Shown here piece by piece: positions 49,627 to 58,182 of a DNA stretch of 64,000 nt. How positions within the stretch are numbered: position 1 is the stretch's first letter; every line of letters begins with the position of its first letter. A program made the translations under genes and the position numbers. Origin of the DNA: Streptomyces daqingensis (GTDB lineage: Bacteria; Actinomycetota; Actinomycetes; Streptomycetales; Streptomycetaceae); the NCBI RefSeq assembly GCF_014645895.1, contig NZ_BMMP01000022.1, positions 1 through 64,000 of the forward strand. The letters run 5' to 3'. The notes under the pieces were generated by a model. The model searched no databases. It had not been told where the DNA came from and saw only the letters and a list, made by a program, of their open reading frames with translations.

Positions 49627-51264
49627 ATGGGCCGTGACGTCAGCAAGCCCCGCAAACCGCACCGACTGCCGCAATGGGTGCGCCGCGCCCTCCCGGGCGG
49701 CCGGAAGCGCTCGACGACCACCGCCCTCACCCTCACCAGCACGCCGCGCCCGCTCACACGCGCCCTCGGACTCGCCGCGGTCGCCTTCTTCGGCGCCTGG
49801 CTGGGTCTGCTGATCGTCGGCAGCGTGGACGCGCCCGTCGGGCCCATGGACACCAAGATGACGCTGCGCCCGTCCCTCACCGGCGGCACGAAGGTCAACG
49901 TCTCCCCGCTCGGCGCCCTCGAACTGCGCAGCCACTACGCGCCGCTCCGCCTCGACGTCGACGTCGACCAGCTCGACCAGGAGCGCGCCACCGCCCTCGT
50001 CGACCACCCCGAACGCCTGGAGGGCCTCGAAAGCGAGATCACCTCGGACGTGCGCTCCGGCACCGCCGACCTCGCCCTGCGCGCCACCGCCGCCGCGGTC
50101 GTCGGCGCCTGCGCCCTGGGACTCGCCGTCTACCGGCGCCCCCGCCGCGCCCTGGCGGCCGGGGGCCTCGCCCTCGCGCTGTTCGCGGTCTCCGGTGCGA
50201 CCGCCTTCGCGACGTGGAACCCGAAATCCGTACTCGAACCCAAGTTCTCGGGACTCCTCGCCAGCGCCCCCTCCGTCGTCGGCAACGCCCGCAGCATCGT
50301 CAGCGACTTCGACATCTACCAGCGGGAACTGGCCCGCCTCGTCTCCAACGTCACGAAGCTCTACGAGGCGACGTCCACCCTCCCCGCCTACCAGCCCGAC
50401 CCTTCCACCACCCGCGTCCTGCACGTCTCCGACATCCACCTCAATCCCGCCGCCTGGGAGATCATCAAGTCGCTGGTCGAGCAGTACGACATCGACGCGA
50501 TCATCGACACCGGCGACACCATGGACCACGGCACGTCCGCCGAGAACGGCTTCCTGGAGCCCGTACGCGACCTCGGCGCCCCCTACGTGTGGGTCCGCGG
50601 CAACCACGACTCCGACACCACGCAGAAGGCGCTGGAGGACATGGCGGAGGAGAAGGGCAGCAACGTCCACGTGCTCGAGGACGGCGTGCCGTACAACATC
50701 GCCGGGCTGCGCCTCGCGGGCTGGGGCGACCCGCAGTTCACACCCGACCGCTCCGTACGGCCGGAGGGCGACCCGAAGGAGCGCGAGGAGGGCCGGAAAC
50801 TGGCGGCGGCGCTGCGCGCCCAGAAGGCGGCGGGCACCCCCGTCGACATCGCGATCTCCCACAACCCCGTGCTCGTCAAGCAGGCCGACGGCCTCGCCCC
50901 CCTCGCCCTCGCCGGCCACACCCACCAGCGCAGCAACGAGATCCTCCGGCGCGACACCCGGCTGATGATCGAAGGTTCGACGGGCGGCGGCGGCCTGCGC
51001 GCCGTCGAGAAGGAGGTACCGCAGAAGGTCTCGGCGTCCGTCCTCTACCTGGACCGCGACGACGGCGAGCTGCAGGCCTGGGACGAGATCACCCTCGGCG
51101 GGCTCGGCCTGTCCACCGCGGAAGTCACCAGGCACCTCGCGGAGGACGGCGAGCCCGGCACACCGGCCTCCCCCAGCCCCTCGGACTCCCCCAGCCCCTC
51201 CGGCTCCACCAGCCCCTCGGGCTCGCCGGGGGCGTCCCGCTCGGGCGGCCCGGAGGAGGACTGA
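49627..51264 (+). CDS. Membrane metallophosphoesterase
   Basis: A 545-residue protein. Helix 1 is at about 48-66, and a pair of helices sits near 155-200 (AAVVGACALGLAVYRR, AAGGLALALFAVSGATAFA). The calcineurin-like domain (about 260-480) has VSDIHLN (D-x-H), DTGDTMDHG (GD-x2-D), VRGNHDSD (GNHD), DIAISHNP (H) and LAGHTHQRS (GH-x-H), so the dinuclear metal site is complete. The C-terminus is a Ser/Pro repeat (SPSPSDSPSPSGSTSPSG). Active site probably faces outward. AGGGGG lies 6 nt before the ATG. The physiological substrate is unknown. Confidence 0.88.
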   Translation: MGRDVSKPRKPHRLPQWVRRALPGGRKRSTTTALTLTSTPRPLTRALGLAAVAFFGAWLGLLIVGSVDAPVGPMDTKMTLRPSLTGGTKVNVSPLGALELRSHYAPLRLDVDVDQLDQERATALVDHPERLEGLESEITSDVRSGTADLALRATAAAVVGACALGLAVYRRPRRALAAGGLALALFAVSGATAFATWNPKSVLEPKFSGLLASAPSVVGNARSIVSDFDIYQRELARLVSNVTKLYEATSTLPAYQPDPSTTRVLHVSDIHLNPAAWEIIKSLVEQYDIDAIIDTGDTMDHGTSAENGFLEPVRDLGAPYVWVRGNHDSDTTQKALEDMAEEKGSNVHVLEDGVPYNIAGLRLAGWGDPQFTPDRSVRPEGDPKEREEGRKLAAALRAQKAAGTPVDIAISHNPVLVKQADGLAPLALAGHTHQRSNEILRRDTRLMIEGSTGGGGLRAVEKEVPQKVSASVLYLDRDDGELQAWDEITLGGLGLSTAEVTRHLAEDGEPGTPASPSPSDSPSPSGSTSPSGSPGASRSGGPEED

Positions 51265-51363
51265 CGGACGAGGGCCGGAGCGGCCCAGGAGGATCGAGGC
51301 CGGGGGCGGAGGGGCCCCAGGAGGCTGCGGAGGCGCTGCCCCGGCCAACTCCCCGTAACCGTT

Positions 51364-51393
51364 TTGGCGAACGCTCCCGCTATCCCATATGCT
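51364..51393 (+). promoter_or_regulatory. Promoter of the tRNA-Glu/Asp/Phe cluster
   Basis: TTGGCG, 18 nt, TATGCT, about 50 nt before tRNA-Glu. The same TATGCT -10 box occurs at the tRNA-Lys and helicase promoters. Confidence 0.6.
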
Positions 51394-51444
51394 TCTCACG
51401 TCCCCGACGCGCTGACGTACAGGAAGCGCCCAGGTGGGCCATCA

Positions 51445-51517
51445 GCCCTCATCGTCTAGTGGCCCAGGACGCCGCCCTTTCAAGGCGGTAGCACGGGTTC
51501 GAATCCCGTTGGGGGCA
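51445..51517 (+). tRNA. tRNA-Glu (anticodon UUC)
   Basis: A 73-nt cloverleaf GCCCTCATCGTCTAG... with anticodon loop CTTTCAA (TTC), T arm GGGTTCGAATCCC and acceptor TGGGGGC-A. CCA is not encoded. Confidence 0.97.
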
Positions 51518-51556
51518 CGCACCACCCTGTGCGAGACTTGTGCTCGCACGATGCTT

Positions 51557-51631
51557 GGTCCTGTGGAGCAGTTTGGAGTGCTCGCCACCCTGTCAAGGTG
51601 GAGGCCGCGGGTTCAAATCCCGTCAGGACCG
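51557..51631 (+). tRNA. tRNA-Asp (anticodon GUC)
   Basis: A 75-nt cloverleaf GGTCCTGTGGAGCAG... with anticodon loop CTGTCAA (GTC), T arm GCGGGTTCAAATCCCGT and acceptor CAGGACC-G. Confidence 0.97.
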
Positions 51632-51635
51632 CTGC

Positions 51636-51709
51636 GGCTGGGTAGCTCAGTTGGTACGAGCGTCCGCCTGAAAAGCGGAAGGTCGCCGGTTCGACCCCGG
51701 CCCCAGCCA
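51636..51709 (+). tRNA. tRNA-Phe (anticodon GAA)
   Basis: A 74-nt cloverleaf GGCTGGGTAGCTCAG... with anticodon loop CTGAAAA (GAA), T arm GCCGGTTCGACCCCGGC and acceptor CCCAGCC-A. Only 4 nt separate it from tRNA-Asp. Confidence 0.97.
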
Positions 51710-51727
51710 CCGCAGTTGAACAGCGAG

Positions 51728-51760
51728 AACGCCCCCTCCAGGGTTACCGGAGGGGGCGTT
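51728..51760 (+). terminator. Terminator of the tRNA cluster
   Basis: AACGCCCCCTCC, a 9-nt loop and GGAGGGGGCGTT, a perfect 12-bp stem followed by CTGCTGCC, 18 nt after tRNA-Phe. Confidence 0.88.
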
Positions 51761-51880
51761 CTGCTGCCTGTGACAACACAGGCTGACAGCTCTCCGCCGC
51801 CCAAGACGACTGTCCTTTCTGCCGCCGAGGTCAACGGCCCGCGTTGTACGTTGGCCGCATGACCGACTACCGAAAGGGCT

Positions 51881-52303
51881 ATGCCGCGTAGGCGCCCCTC
51901 CGCCGTGCGCGGCGATCGTCCCGAACGTGTCCGCGGCCGTCGTCGCCAGCCGTCCGTCGACCGCCTCTCAGGATCGTGCGCAGCCGCGCTGCGCCGACTC
52001 GAACGGGTCCGCTTCTGCCCCGGGGCGACGGCCCGGGCGTTCCGGCACTGGCGAACTCTGGCCCACGGCCCACTCCGGCGAGTCGCAGACCCGTTTACGG
52101 CGACTCGCTGCGGAATCCCCGAATGCGGCTGCGATCCCGGCCTCGCCCGCGATCACCTCGAAGCAGTGCTTCACGCCCTGCCGAGGAAGAGCGCACGCGA
52201 ACTGCGCGCGCTCGTGCGGCCTCTTGACGACAAGATCCTTACGAGAGCCAGGAACATTCAGTACGACAACCCGGACGTCCCTTGGTGGCGAGGGCAGGTC
52301 TGA
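51881..52303 (+). CDS. Conserved-type hypothetical protein with Cys motif
   Basis: A 140-residue basic protein. The C-terminal half (TRCGIPECGCDPGLARDHLE and LHALPRKSARELRALVRPLD to the end PWWRGQV) resembles a small conserved streptomycete protein I remember, with C-x4-C-x-C as a possible metal site. The N-terminal 60 residues are Arg-rich and look less conserved, so the 5' end may be altered or misread; no convincing ribosome site is seen before 51881. It lies just after a tRNA cluster, a frequent integration point, but I see no att repeat or integrase. Confidence 0.5.
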   Translation: MPRRRPSAVRGDRPERVRGRRRQPSVDRLSGSCAAALRRLERVRFCPGATARAFRHWRTLAHGPLRRVADPFTATRCGIPECGCDPGLARDHLEAVLHALPRKSARELRALVRPLDDKILTRARNIQYDNPDVPWWRGQV

Positions 52304-52355
52304 AGGGACTCGTGGCCCTGCACGTTCAACTCGGGTGTGCGGGGCCGGAGTCGAG

Positions 52356-53450
52356 TCAGCCCACCAGGTCGTCGCTGCGCCTGCGGCGACCCGTCAGTCC
52401 CTCCGTGCTGTGGTGCCTGAGGGGCGCGTGCGGGTCGCTGCCGGCGGGGGTGTGGTCGGTGTGCACGGTCGCGGCGGTCAGCCGGGGCACGGCGTGGATC
52501 AGGGCGTGTTCGGCCTCGACGGCCAGCCGGTGCGCGGTCACGACTGTCAGGTGCGGGTCGACGACGATGTCCGCCTCCGCGCGCAGGGCGTGACCTATCC
52601 AGCGCATCCGCACCTGGCCCACACCTCGCACGCCGTCGACGTCACGCAGGGCGTACTCGGCTCGCTCGACCAGGTGGGGGTCGACAGAGTCCATCAGGCG
52701 CCGGTACACCTCTCGTGCCGCGTCCTTGAGGACGAACAGGATGGCGGCGGTGATGAGCAGGCCGATGACCGGGTCCGCGTACCGCCAGCCGAGGGCGGCG
52801 CCGCCGGCGCCGAGGAGGACGGCGAGGGACGTGAAACCGTCGGTGCGGGCATGCAGTCCATCGGCGACCAGGGCTGCTGAACCGATCCGCCGCCCGGTGC
52901 GGATGCGGTAGCGGGCGACCCACTCGTTGCCCAGGAATCCCGTCAGGGCCGCGGCGGCGACTGCCCACAGGTGGGTGATGTCGCGGGGGTGGAGCAGCCG
53001 GTCCAGCGCTGCCCATGCGGCGAGGACCGCGGAGGCGGCGATGGTGGCGACGATGAGGATGCCGGCGAGGTCCTCGGCACGGCCGTAGCCGTAGGTGTAG
53101 CGGCTGTTGGCCGCTCGCCGCCCGAGCAGGAATGCGATGGCCAGCGGCACGGCGGTCAGCGCGTCCGCAGCGTTGTGGATCGTGTCGCCGAGCAGAGCGA
53201 CCGAGCCTGACACGGCGACGATGACCGCTTGGATCACAGTGGTGAGGCCGAGGATGGCGACGGATATCCACAGCGTGCGCATCCCCTCGCGGGAGGTCTC
53301 CATCGCCGCGTCCACCTTGTCGGTGGACTCGTGACTGTGCGGCGTGAAGACGTGCGCCAGCCGATGCCGAAGTCTTGCTGTCCGGGACCCGTGTCCCTGC
53401 TTGTGATCGTCGTCGCGGTCAGTGATGTGGTCGTGCTGTATCCCCTCCAT
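52356..53450 (-). CDS. Cation diffusion facilitator (CzcD/ZitB-like) exporter
   Basis: A 364-residue CDF transporter. The N-terminus is His/Asp-rich (HDHITDRDDDHKQGHGSR, HSHES). Six helices follow with the metal-site motifs LLGDTIHNAADAL (helix II, H-x3-D) and AALVADGLHARTDGF (helix V, D-x3-H/D). The cytoplasmic C-terminal domain contains HALRAEADIVVDPHLTV and ends with a histidine-containing HTDHTPAGSDPHAPLRHH. It exports zinc or a related divalent metal by proton antiport. A CsoR-like palindrome lies about 80 nt upstream. GTG 53468 is an alternative start. Confidence 0.9.
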   Translation of the reverse strand: MEGIQHDHITDRDDDHKQGHGSRTARLRHRLAHVFTPHSHESTDKVDAAMETSREGMRTLWISVAILGLTTVIQAVIVAVSGSVALLGDTIHNAADALTAVPLAIAFLLGRRAANSRYTYGYGRAEDLAGILIVATIAASAVLAAWAALDRLLHPRDITHLWAVAAAALTGFLGNEWVARYRIRTGRRIGSAALVADGLHARTDGFTSLAVLLGAGGAALGWRYADPVIGLLITAAILFVLKDAAREVYRRLMDSVDPHLVERAEYALRDVDGVRGVGQVRMRWIGHALRAEADIVVDPHLTVVTAHRLAVEAEHALIHAVPRLTAATVHTDHTPAGSDPHAPLRHHSTEGLTGRRRRSDDLVG

Positions 53451-53530
53451 GACCGACCACCGTGGCACAAGGAACCCATTGCAGCCATAGCCGTCATACC
53501 TACTCTGACCAGCTGCGATTCATTCGCAAT

Positions 53531-53545
53531 TACCCTCAGGGGGTA
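53531..53545 (-). promoter_or_regulatory. CsoR-like operator upstream of the CDF gene
   Basis: On the minus strand TACCC-CCTGA-GGGTA, a 5-bp inverted repeat inside ATACCCCCTGAGGGTAAT, resembling the G/C-tract operators of CsoR/RcnR-family metal repressors. It lies 80 nt before the exporter start. No CsoR gene is in the window; the assignment is from motif only. Confidence 0.4.
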
Positions 53546-54056
53546 TCAAACTTCTGACCGGGGACGGAGCGGCGGGCCGTACCCGGCGCCGGTCGCGGGC
53601 CGGTCATCGAGGACGCGTGCCCCGGCCGGCGTCAATCCCTCATGTGAGGCGGGCGTGGGCTTCGCTGAGGCGGTACGGGCCGGGTTCCGGCTCGGCAGCC
53701 CGCGGGACCCGGCCCATGGAGGGCCGCCACACCTGCAACTGGCCGCGCCCCTGGGCGTCTTGGGGCACCCCCGGCCGAGCAGGGCGGCTCGCGCGGAGGG
53801 CGTGGAGGGCGCAGACTGCGCGTTCGCCGGAGGCATGAGTGGCGGTTCGCCGTGACCGCCGACGAGGCCCTCCGCGGGTGCGCGGTCGTCTGTTTCCGCA
53901 GCCCGTGCGCGGTTCGGTCGGTGGGCGTATGCATCAGGCCGTTGTTCGGGGGTACCGGCGTGAGTGAACCCGGGTGTGCGGAACCGCCGGACTGACTGCC
54001 GACGGTGCGTGCCGGGTAACGCGAACTCCGCCGGGCACCGAACGACTTGGGTACAC
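53546..54056. other. Intergenic region, no gene recognised
   Basis: About 510 nt between the CDF operator and the EEP gene start. Frames are open on both strands because of GC content but none has a ribosome site and family motif. Confidence 0.35.
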
Positions 54057-54938
54057 ATGACCGATCAGCTTCGCGTGACGACGATGAACGTCCTGGATCT
54101 TCGGCAAGCCGACGGAGCGCACCGGCGGGGTGTGATCCGGGAGGGCATCCGGGCGTTGCAGCCTGACCTCGTCGCCCTGCAGGAGGTGGGGAGCGAGGCC
54201 GGGATCGACGACGTGGAGGACCTGCTCGGAGGCGGCTGGCACATCGCCGCCCATCCGCGCTGGGGCGAGGACGGCGTCGGCGCCGCGCTGGCGAGCCGCT
54301 GGCCCGTGGGCGAAGTCCGCTCCGCCGATCTGAAGGTCACGGAGAGGACCAAGCAGACGCCCTGGTGCGGCGTGGTGGTCGCGGAGATCCACGCGCCCGA
54401 ACCGCTGGGCACCTTCGTGGTCGCCCACCACAAGCCGAGCTGGCCCTACGGCTGCGAACGTGAACGCGAACTGCAGGCCGTGGAGTGCGCCCGGCTCGTC
54501 GAGGGCTTCGCCGGGGACGACCAGCACGTGGTACTGCTCGGCGACTTCGACGCAGAGCCGGATTCCGCGAGCATCAGGTTCTGGACGGGCCGGCAGTCCC
54601 TGGAGGGCGTCAGCGTGGCCTACCGCGACGCGTGGGACGCGCTCTACCCGTCCGAGCCGGGGCACACGTTCTCGCCCCGGGACAACGTCCTTGCCGCAGA
54701 AGGTTGTTCGGAGGAGGAACCGCCTCGCCGGATCGACTACGTGATGGTGCGCTGCGACCGCGACGGGCCGCCGAGGCTGCGCGTCACGGACTGCCGCAGA
54801 GTGCTCGTGGAGCCCGTCGCGGGCACGCAGGCCAGCGACCACTACGGCGTCTTCGCCGAGTTGACCCTGCCCCCGCGCACTCGACGGTCCGGGTCCGCCG
54901 GCCACTCGCGCTCCGGGAGATCTGCCGGAGCGGCGTGA
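54057..54938 (+). CDS. Endonuclease/exonuclease/phosphatase (EEP) family protein
   Basis: A 293-residue cytoplasmic EEP-fold hydrolase. It opens with RVTTMNVLDLRQ (metal-side Asn), then LVALQEVGSEAG (catalytic Glu), TFVVAHHKPS, VVLLGDFDAEPDSAS (GDF-D catalytic pair) and ends QASDHYGVFAELTL (SDH catalytic His). No signal peptide is present, unlike the sphingomyelinase at 60 kb. It could act on nucleic acids, phosphoinositides or similar phosphodiesters; nothing in context decides. The ribosome site is weak. Confidence 0.83.
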   Translation: MTDQLRVTTMNVLDLRQADGAHRRGVIREGIRALQPDLVALQEVGSEAGIDDVEDLLGGGWHIAAHPRWGEDGVGAALASRWPVGEVRSADLKVTERTKQTPWCGVVVAEIHAPEPLGTFVVAHHKPSWPYGCERERELQAVECARLVEGFAGDDQHVVLLGDFDAEPDSASIRFWTGRQSLEGVSVAYRDAWDALYPSEPGHTFSPRDNVLAAEGCSEEEPPRRIDYVMVRCDRDGPPRLRVTDCRRVLVEPVAGTQASDHYGVFAELTLPPRTRRSGSAGHSRSGRSAGAA

Positions 54939-54969
54939 GCCGGATTCCGCATCTGCCCCGCTGAAACGT

Positions 54970-55085
54970 CCGGAAGCGGGCACCCGGAATGCAGTGCCCG
55001 GAGGCCGGAACTCGGAGGGACCGGACTCGGAGGCCGGACGCCGGAAGTCGGAGGCCGCCGGCCGGAAGCCGGAAGTTCCGGGTCA
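54970..55085. repeat. Degenerate GGAGGCCGGA-type repeats
   Basis: Units such as CCGGAACTCGGAGG, CCGGACTCGGAGG, CCGGACGCCGGAAG and CCGGAAGCCGGAAG follow each other in imperfect tandem between the EEP and WhiB-like genes. No frame through them is supported as a gene; the surrounding 54939-55289 region otherwise shows only the WhiB-like gene's ribosome site. Confidence 0.6.
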
Positions 55086-55289
55086 CGGACCTCAGTTCGG
55101 CCTCAGGTACGACCCGCCCCCTCCCGGGCCTCACGGTCTTGCGGCGCACGCGCCCGCACCGACCGTGCCCCTCAACGGGCCCGCCCGCGGGGCCATTCGC
55201 CGGGGCCCGGCCACGAGGCGGCCTCGGGGTCCGGGCCACGAGCCCCGTACGTGAAGAAGCAAAGCGAATCGACTGTAAGGAGAAGACCC

Positions 55290-55538
55290 GTGGACTGGAT
55301 GCTGGACGCCGCCTGCCGTGACGAGGACCCCGAGCTGTTCTTCCCGATCGGCACCACCGGGCCGGCCGTTCTGCAGGCCGAGGAGGCGAAGGCGGTCTGC
55401 CGTCGCTGCCCGGTCATCGAGCAGTGCCTGGAAGCGGGTGCCGACCAGCACTACGGAGTGTGGGGCGGGCTCTCCGAGACCGAACGGCAGGCCCTCAGGC
55501 GCCGCAACCGCAGGGCCGCTCGCCGGGTGAGCCAGTGA
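55290..55538 (+). CDS. WhiB-like iron-sulphur regulator
   Basis: An 82-residue Wbl protein. It has the four cluster cysteines (AACRDEDPELFFP, then AVCRRCPVIEQC), the turn GVWGG and a basic C-terminal tail RRRNRRAARR that contacts DNA. DEDPELFFPIGTTGPA closely follows WhiB/WblE. The segment between the last Cys and GVWGG (LEAGADQHY) is shorter than in WhiB, where about 10-12 residues are usual. Wbl proteins bind a 4Fe-4S cluster and the principal sigma factor, acting in development or stress. GTG 55290 has AAGGAG at 9 nt; an upstream extension to 55251 is not supported. Confidence 0.9.
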   Translation: MDWMLDAACRDEDPELFFPIGTTGPAVLQAEEAKAVCRRCPVIEQCLEAGADQHYGVWGGLSETERQALRRRNRRAARRVSQ

Positions 55539-55763
55539 CGCGCACCCCTCCGCCGGCGGCGCCCCGCAGAGCGAGGTCCGCTCCCGAGCAGGGCGCCGCC
55601 GGGCGGACGCGCGTCGGCTGACGGACGGAGGCGCTTCGCCGGCGGGCGCCCGTCGCCGGGCGGACGGCGAGGGACGCTCCAGCGCCCCGTCCCCGAAGGG
55701 GCCGCGCTCGGCGAGGCGGAGGACGCGGAGGACGCGAAGGAACAAGCCTTTACCAACGCGTAA

Positions 55764-55789
55764 CTTACCGCAGGGTTACTTGCGGTAAG
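55764..55789. promoter_or_regulatory. Palindrome upstream of the secreted lipase
   Basis: CTTACCGC, ten bases, GCGGTAAG: an 8-bp perfect inverted repeat about 50 nt before the lipase start. GTTACTTGCGGTAAG inside it contains a second TTAC/GTAA pair, a form common for TetR-family operators. The rest of 55539-55841 holds no recognised gene. Confidence 0.5.
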
Positions 55790-55841
55790 GGCTCGCTGCT
55801 AGCTTGCGCGCATCCCACCGGAGCGCAGCGAGGAGTGAGCG

Positions 55842-57272
55842 ATGAGCCCCGAGAGCACCCGTTCGTGTTCCGTCCGCGGCACCGCGCGTCCGGGGGCCCG
55901 CGGGGGCTCCGGCCCCGGCCGTCTCCCCCGTGTACGCCGGCGCGCAGGCGGTGTACGGGTCTGGGGACTCGCCGTCGCCGCGGCGGCCTGTGCGTCTCTC
56001 TGCGCCGTGCCCGCCTCCGCCGCCGAGGGATCCGAGTCCGTCGTCTCCCGGGGAGTGACCATCCCCGAGTTCTACAACCCGCCTTCCGAACTCCCGGACC
56101 GCAACGGCGAGTTGTTCCGCCACGAGCCGCTGCCGCTCGGACTCTCCCTGCCCGGTCTGGACGGCCGCCCGATGCCAGGGACGGCGACCCGGCTGATGTA
56201 CAAGTCCACGGATTCCGACGGGAGTCCGGTCGCGGTGAGCGGCGCGTACATCGAGCCGTCGGCCGAGTGGAAGGGCGACGGTCCGCGGCCGCTCGTGGCT
56301 CTGGCGTCGGGCACCATGGGGCAGGGAGACCAGTGCGCGCCCTCGCTGGCGCTGCAGCATCCGCTGACCCTGAACGGCCAGACCGTCTCCGTCGCGTACG
56401 AGGACCTGGCGATCTACCGGCTCCTCTCCAAGGGCGCGGCGGTCGTGGTGACCGACTACGCCGGGCTCGGCGCGACCGACCGGCTCCACACGTACGTCAA
56501 CCGCGTCGACCAGGCACACGCTCTGCTCGACGCCGCACGCGCCGCACGCTCGGTGCCCGGAGCGTCGGTCACGCCCGGGTCGCGCGTCGGGCTGTACGGG
56601 TACAGCCAGGGCGGCGGAGCGAGCGCCGCGGCGGCGGAACTCCAGCCCGCTTACGCCCCCGAGATCGAGCTGGCGGGAACCTACTCGGGTGCGCCGCCGG
56701 CCGACCTGACCGAGGTCATGAAGGGCATCGACGGCAGCGCCCTGGCGGGAGCGCTGGGCTGGTCGGTCAACGGCTTCGCCCAGTCCGACGCCGACGTGCG
56801 CGACATCGTCGACGCCAACGTCAACGCCACCGGCCGCGACGCGCTGAGGGACATCTCCACCATGTGCGTCGGCGACGCGATCTTCCGCTACGGCTTCACG
56901 CAGAGCGGCAAGTGGACGGAGAGCGGCAAGTCCCTCGGCGAGATCATCGCCGCCGAGCCGGAGGCGCGTGCCGTCCTCGACGACCAGCGCGTCGGCGACC
57001 GCAGGCCCGCGGGTCCCGTGCGGGTGGCGACCGGCGTCCAGGACGACATCGTCCCCCACGAGCAGGCCCGCCGGCTGGCCGTGGACTGGTGCCGCCAGGG
57101 CGCGAACGTCACGTACGAGGGGATCGAGCTGCCGAATCTCGGCGACAAGCTCCTCACCAACCACCTCGTCCCCCTCATCACGGACCAGGGCAAGGCCGTC
57201 TCGTGGCTGACCGACCGCCTCTCGGGCGACGCGGCGGCCTCCGGCTGCGCGACCCTGCCCGGCAGGCGGTGA
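55842..57272 (+). CDS. Secretory lipase (LIP family)
   Basis: A 476-residue secreted alpha/beta hydrolase. A long basic N-region precedes the signal peptide core (VWGLAVAAAACASLCAV, cleavage near ASA). The nucleophile Ser is in GLYGYSQGGGAS; VVVTDYAGLGATD gives the preceding strand and YVN. Asp/His of the triad likely fall in GVQDDIVPH (Asp) and NHLVPLI (His). It belongs to the secretory lipase family that includes fungal LIPs and actinobacterial triacylglycerol lipases. Twin-arginine residues (VRRRAGGVRV) may direct Tat export. AGCGAGGAG lies before the ATG. Confidence 0.88.
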   Translation: MSPESTRSCSVRGTARPGARGGSGPGRLPRVRRRAGGVRVWGLAVAAAACASLCAVPASAAEGSESVVSRGVTIPEFYNPPSELPDRNGELFRHEPLPLGLSLPGLDGRPMPGTATRLMYKSTDSDGSPVAVSGAYIEPSAEWKGDGPRPLVALASGTMGQGDQCAPSLALQHPLTLNGQTVSVAYEDLAIYRLLSKGAAVVVTDYAGLGATDRLHTYVNRVDQAHALLDAARAARSVPGASVTPGSRVGLYGYSQGGGASAAAAELQPAYAPEIELAGTYSGAPPADLTEVMKGIDGSALAGALGWSVNGFAQSDADVRDIVDANVNATGRDALRDISTMCVGDAIFRYGFTQSGKWTESGKSLGEIIAAEPEARAVLDDQRVGDRRPAGPVRVATGVQDDIVPHEQARRLAVDWCRQGANVTYEGIELPNLGDKLLTNHLVPLITDQGKAVSWLTDRLSGDAAASGCATLPGRR

Positions 57273-57547
57273 CCGGCTCCGGCGGCAGTGACCCGGCCCG
57301 GTGCGCGGCACCCGCGCCCGTCTCCCGAGCTGCATCCGACGTGCGGGATACGAGGTTCCGCAGACGTGCCGCATGCGGCGCAGGACCGGGCGACAGGCCG
57401 CGCTGCTGATCACCCTCTGGTCAACTGACCATGCGCACAGGACACTTGGGCGTCCTTCCGGCGCGCCGGACGTCACCGGGGACGAACTCCGGTACGTCCG
57501 CCGCGGTACGTCCGCCGCGCCGGGTTCCGTGACCCTGAGAGGAACCG
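57273..57547. other. Intergenic region after the lipase
   Basis: 275 nt with the short palindrome TGGTCA-AC-TGACCA at 57418-57431, about 115 nt before the next gene. No gene is recognised. Confidence 0.4.
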
Positions 57548-57937
57548 ATGAAGCTCAGACGTCCCAGATCCGTGGCGAGGGCGGCCTCGGCCGCGGCGAC
57601 CGCCGTGCTGGCCCTCACGATCGGCGCGGCCGGCGCCGGCACCGCGCACGCGCAGGAGGCACCGGCCGGCGAGGCCGCGAACCCCTGCCACTACTCGACC
57701 GCGACACCCGCCCTCCAGCTGGGAGACACCGGCCCCGCCGTCAAGCAGGCGCAGTGCTACCTGCTGCACACCTTGATCATCGACGACATCATCGAGGTCA
57801 GCGGCACCTTCGACCAGAAGACCGAGATCCGCGTCGGTCAGTTCCAGCGCTGCGCCGGCCTCCCGTCGAACGGAGTCGTGGGGGCGACGACGTGGTCCGC
57901 GATGGAGCGGTTCGTCAACAGCGGCCGCGTCTGCTGA
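57548..57937 (+). CDS. Secreted peptidoglycan-binding protein
   Basis: A 129-residue exported protein. Signal peptide RSVARAASAAATAVLALTIG ends at AHA|QEAP. The mature protein is one PG_binding_1 domain (ALQLGDTGPAVKQAQCYLLH, GTFDQKTEIRVGQFQR, GVVGATTWSAME). Four cysteines are visible in the mature part (NPCHYS, QCYLL, RCAGLP, VC at the end), likely forming disulphides. It binds the cell wall but has no catalytic domain. GAGAGGA lies 6 nt before the ATG. Confidence 0.9.
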   Translation: MKLRRPRSVARAASAAATAVLALTIGAAGAGTAHAQEAPAGEAANPCHYSTATPALQLGDTGPAVKQAQCYLLHTLIIDDIIEVSGTFDQKTEIRVGQFQRCAGLPSNGVVGATTWSAMERFVNSGRVC

Positions 57938-58086
57938 GACCGCCGGTGAGCAAGGGTCGCGCGGGCCCGTCACGTGAGGGAGACCGTGGCTGTACGCGGG
58001 CTCCATGAGTCGGGCCCCATGAGCCGGCCCGGGCGGTACGCGGGCCACGTGCGCCCCGGGCCGTGCGCGACCGGCGCCGTGAGTGA

Positions 58087-58131
58087 GGCCTGAGCGATAC
58101 GCGGGCACCGCAGCCGCGCATCGCTCAGGCC
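58087..58131. terminator. Bidirectional terminator between peptidoglycan-binding and FG-GAP genes
   Basis: GGCCTGAGCGAT and ATCGCTCAGGCC form a perfect 12-bp stem with an inner GCGG/CCGC pair, between two converging genes. Confidence 0.78.
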
Positions 58132-58182
58132 GTGACCGGCCGGCCGGGTGCTGGGACGGCAAGACCCGGCCGGCCGAGCTCG

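Noticed and set aside
48562..51399. A 945-codon minus-strand frame through the phosphoesterase gene
   Set aside because: Only its last 200 codons are CrcB; the rest is antisense to the metallophosphoesterase with its conserved metal motifs.
51881..54056. Integrated mobile element at tRNA-Phe
   Set aside because: No integrase, no repeated tRNA 3' end and no mobility genes; the genes that follow (CDF exporter, EEP protein) look like ordinary chromosome.
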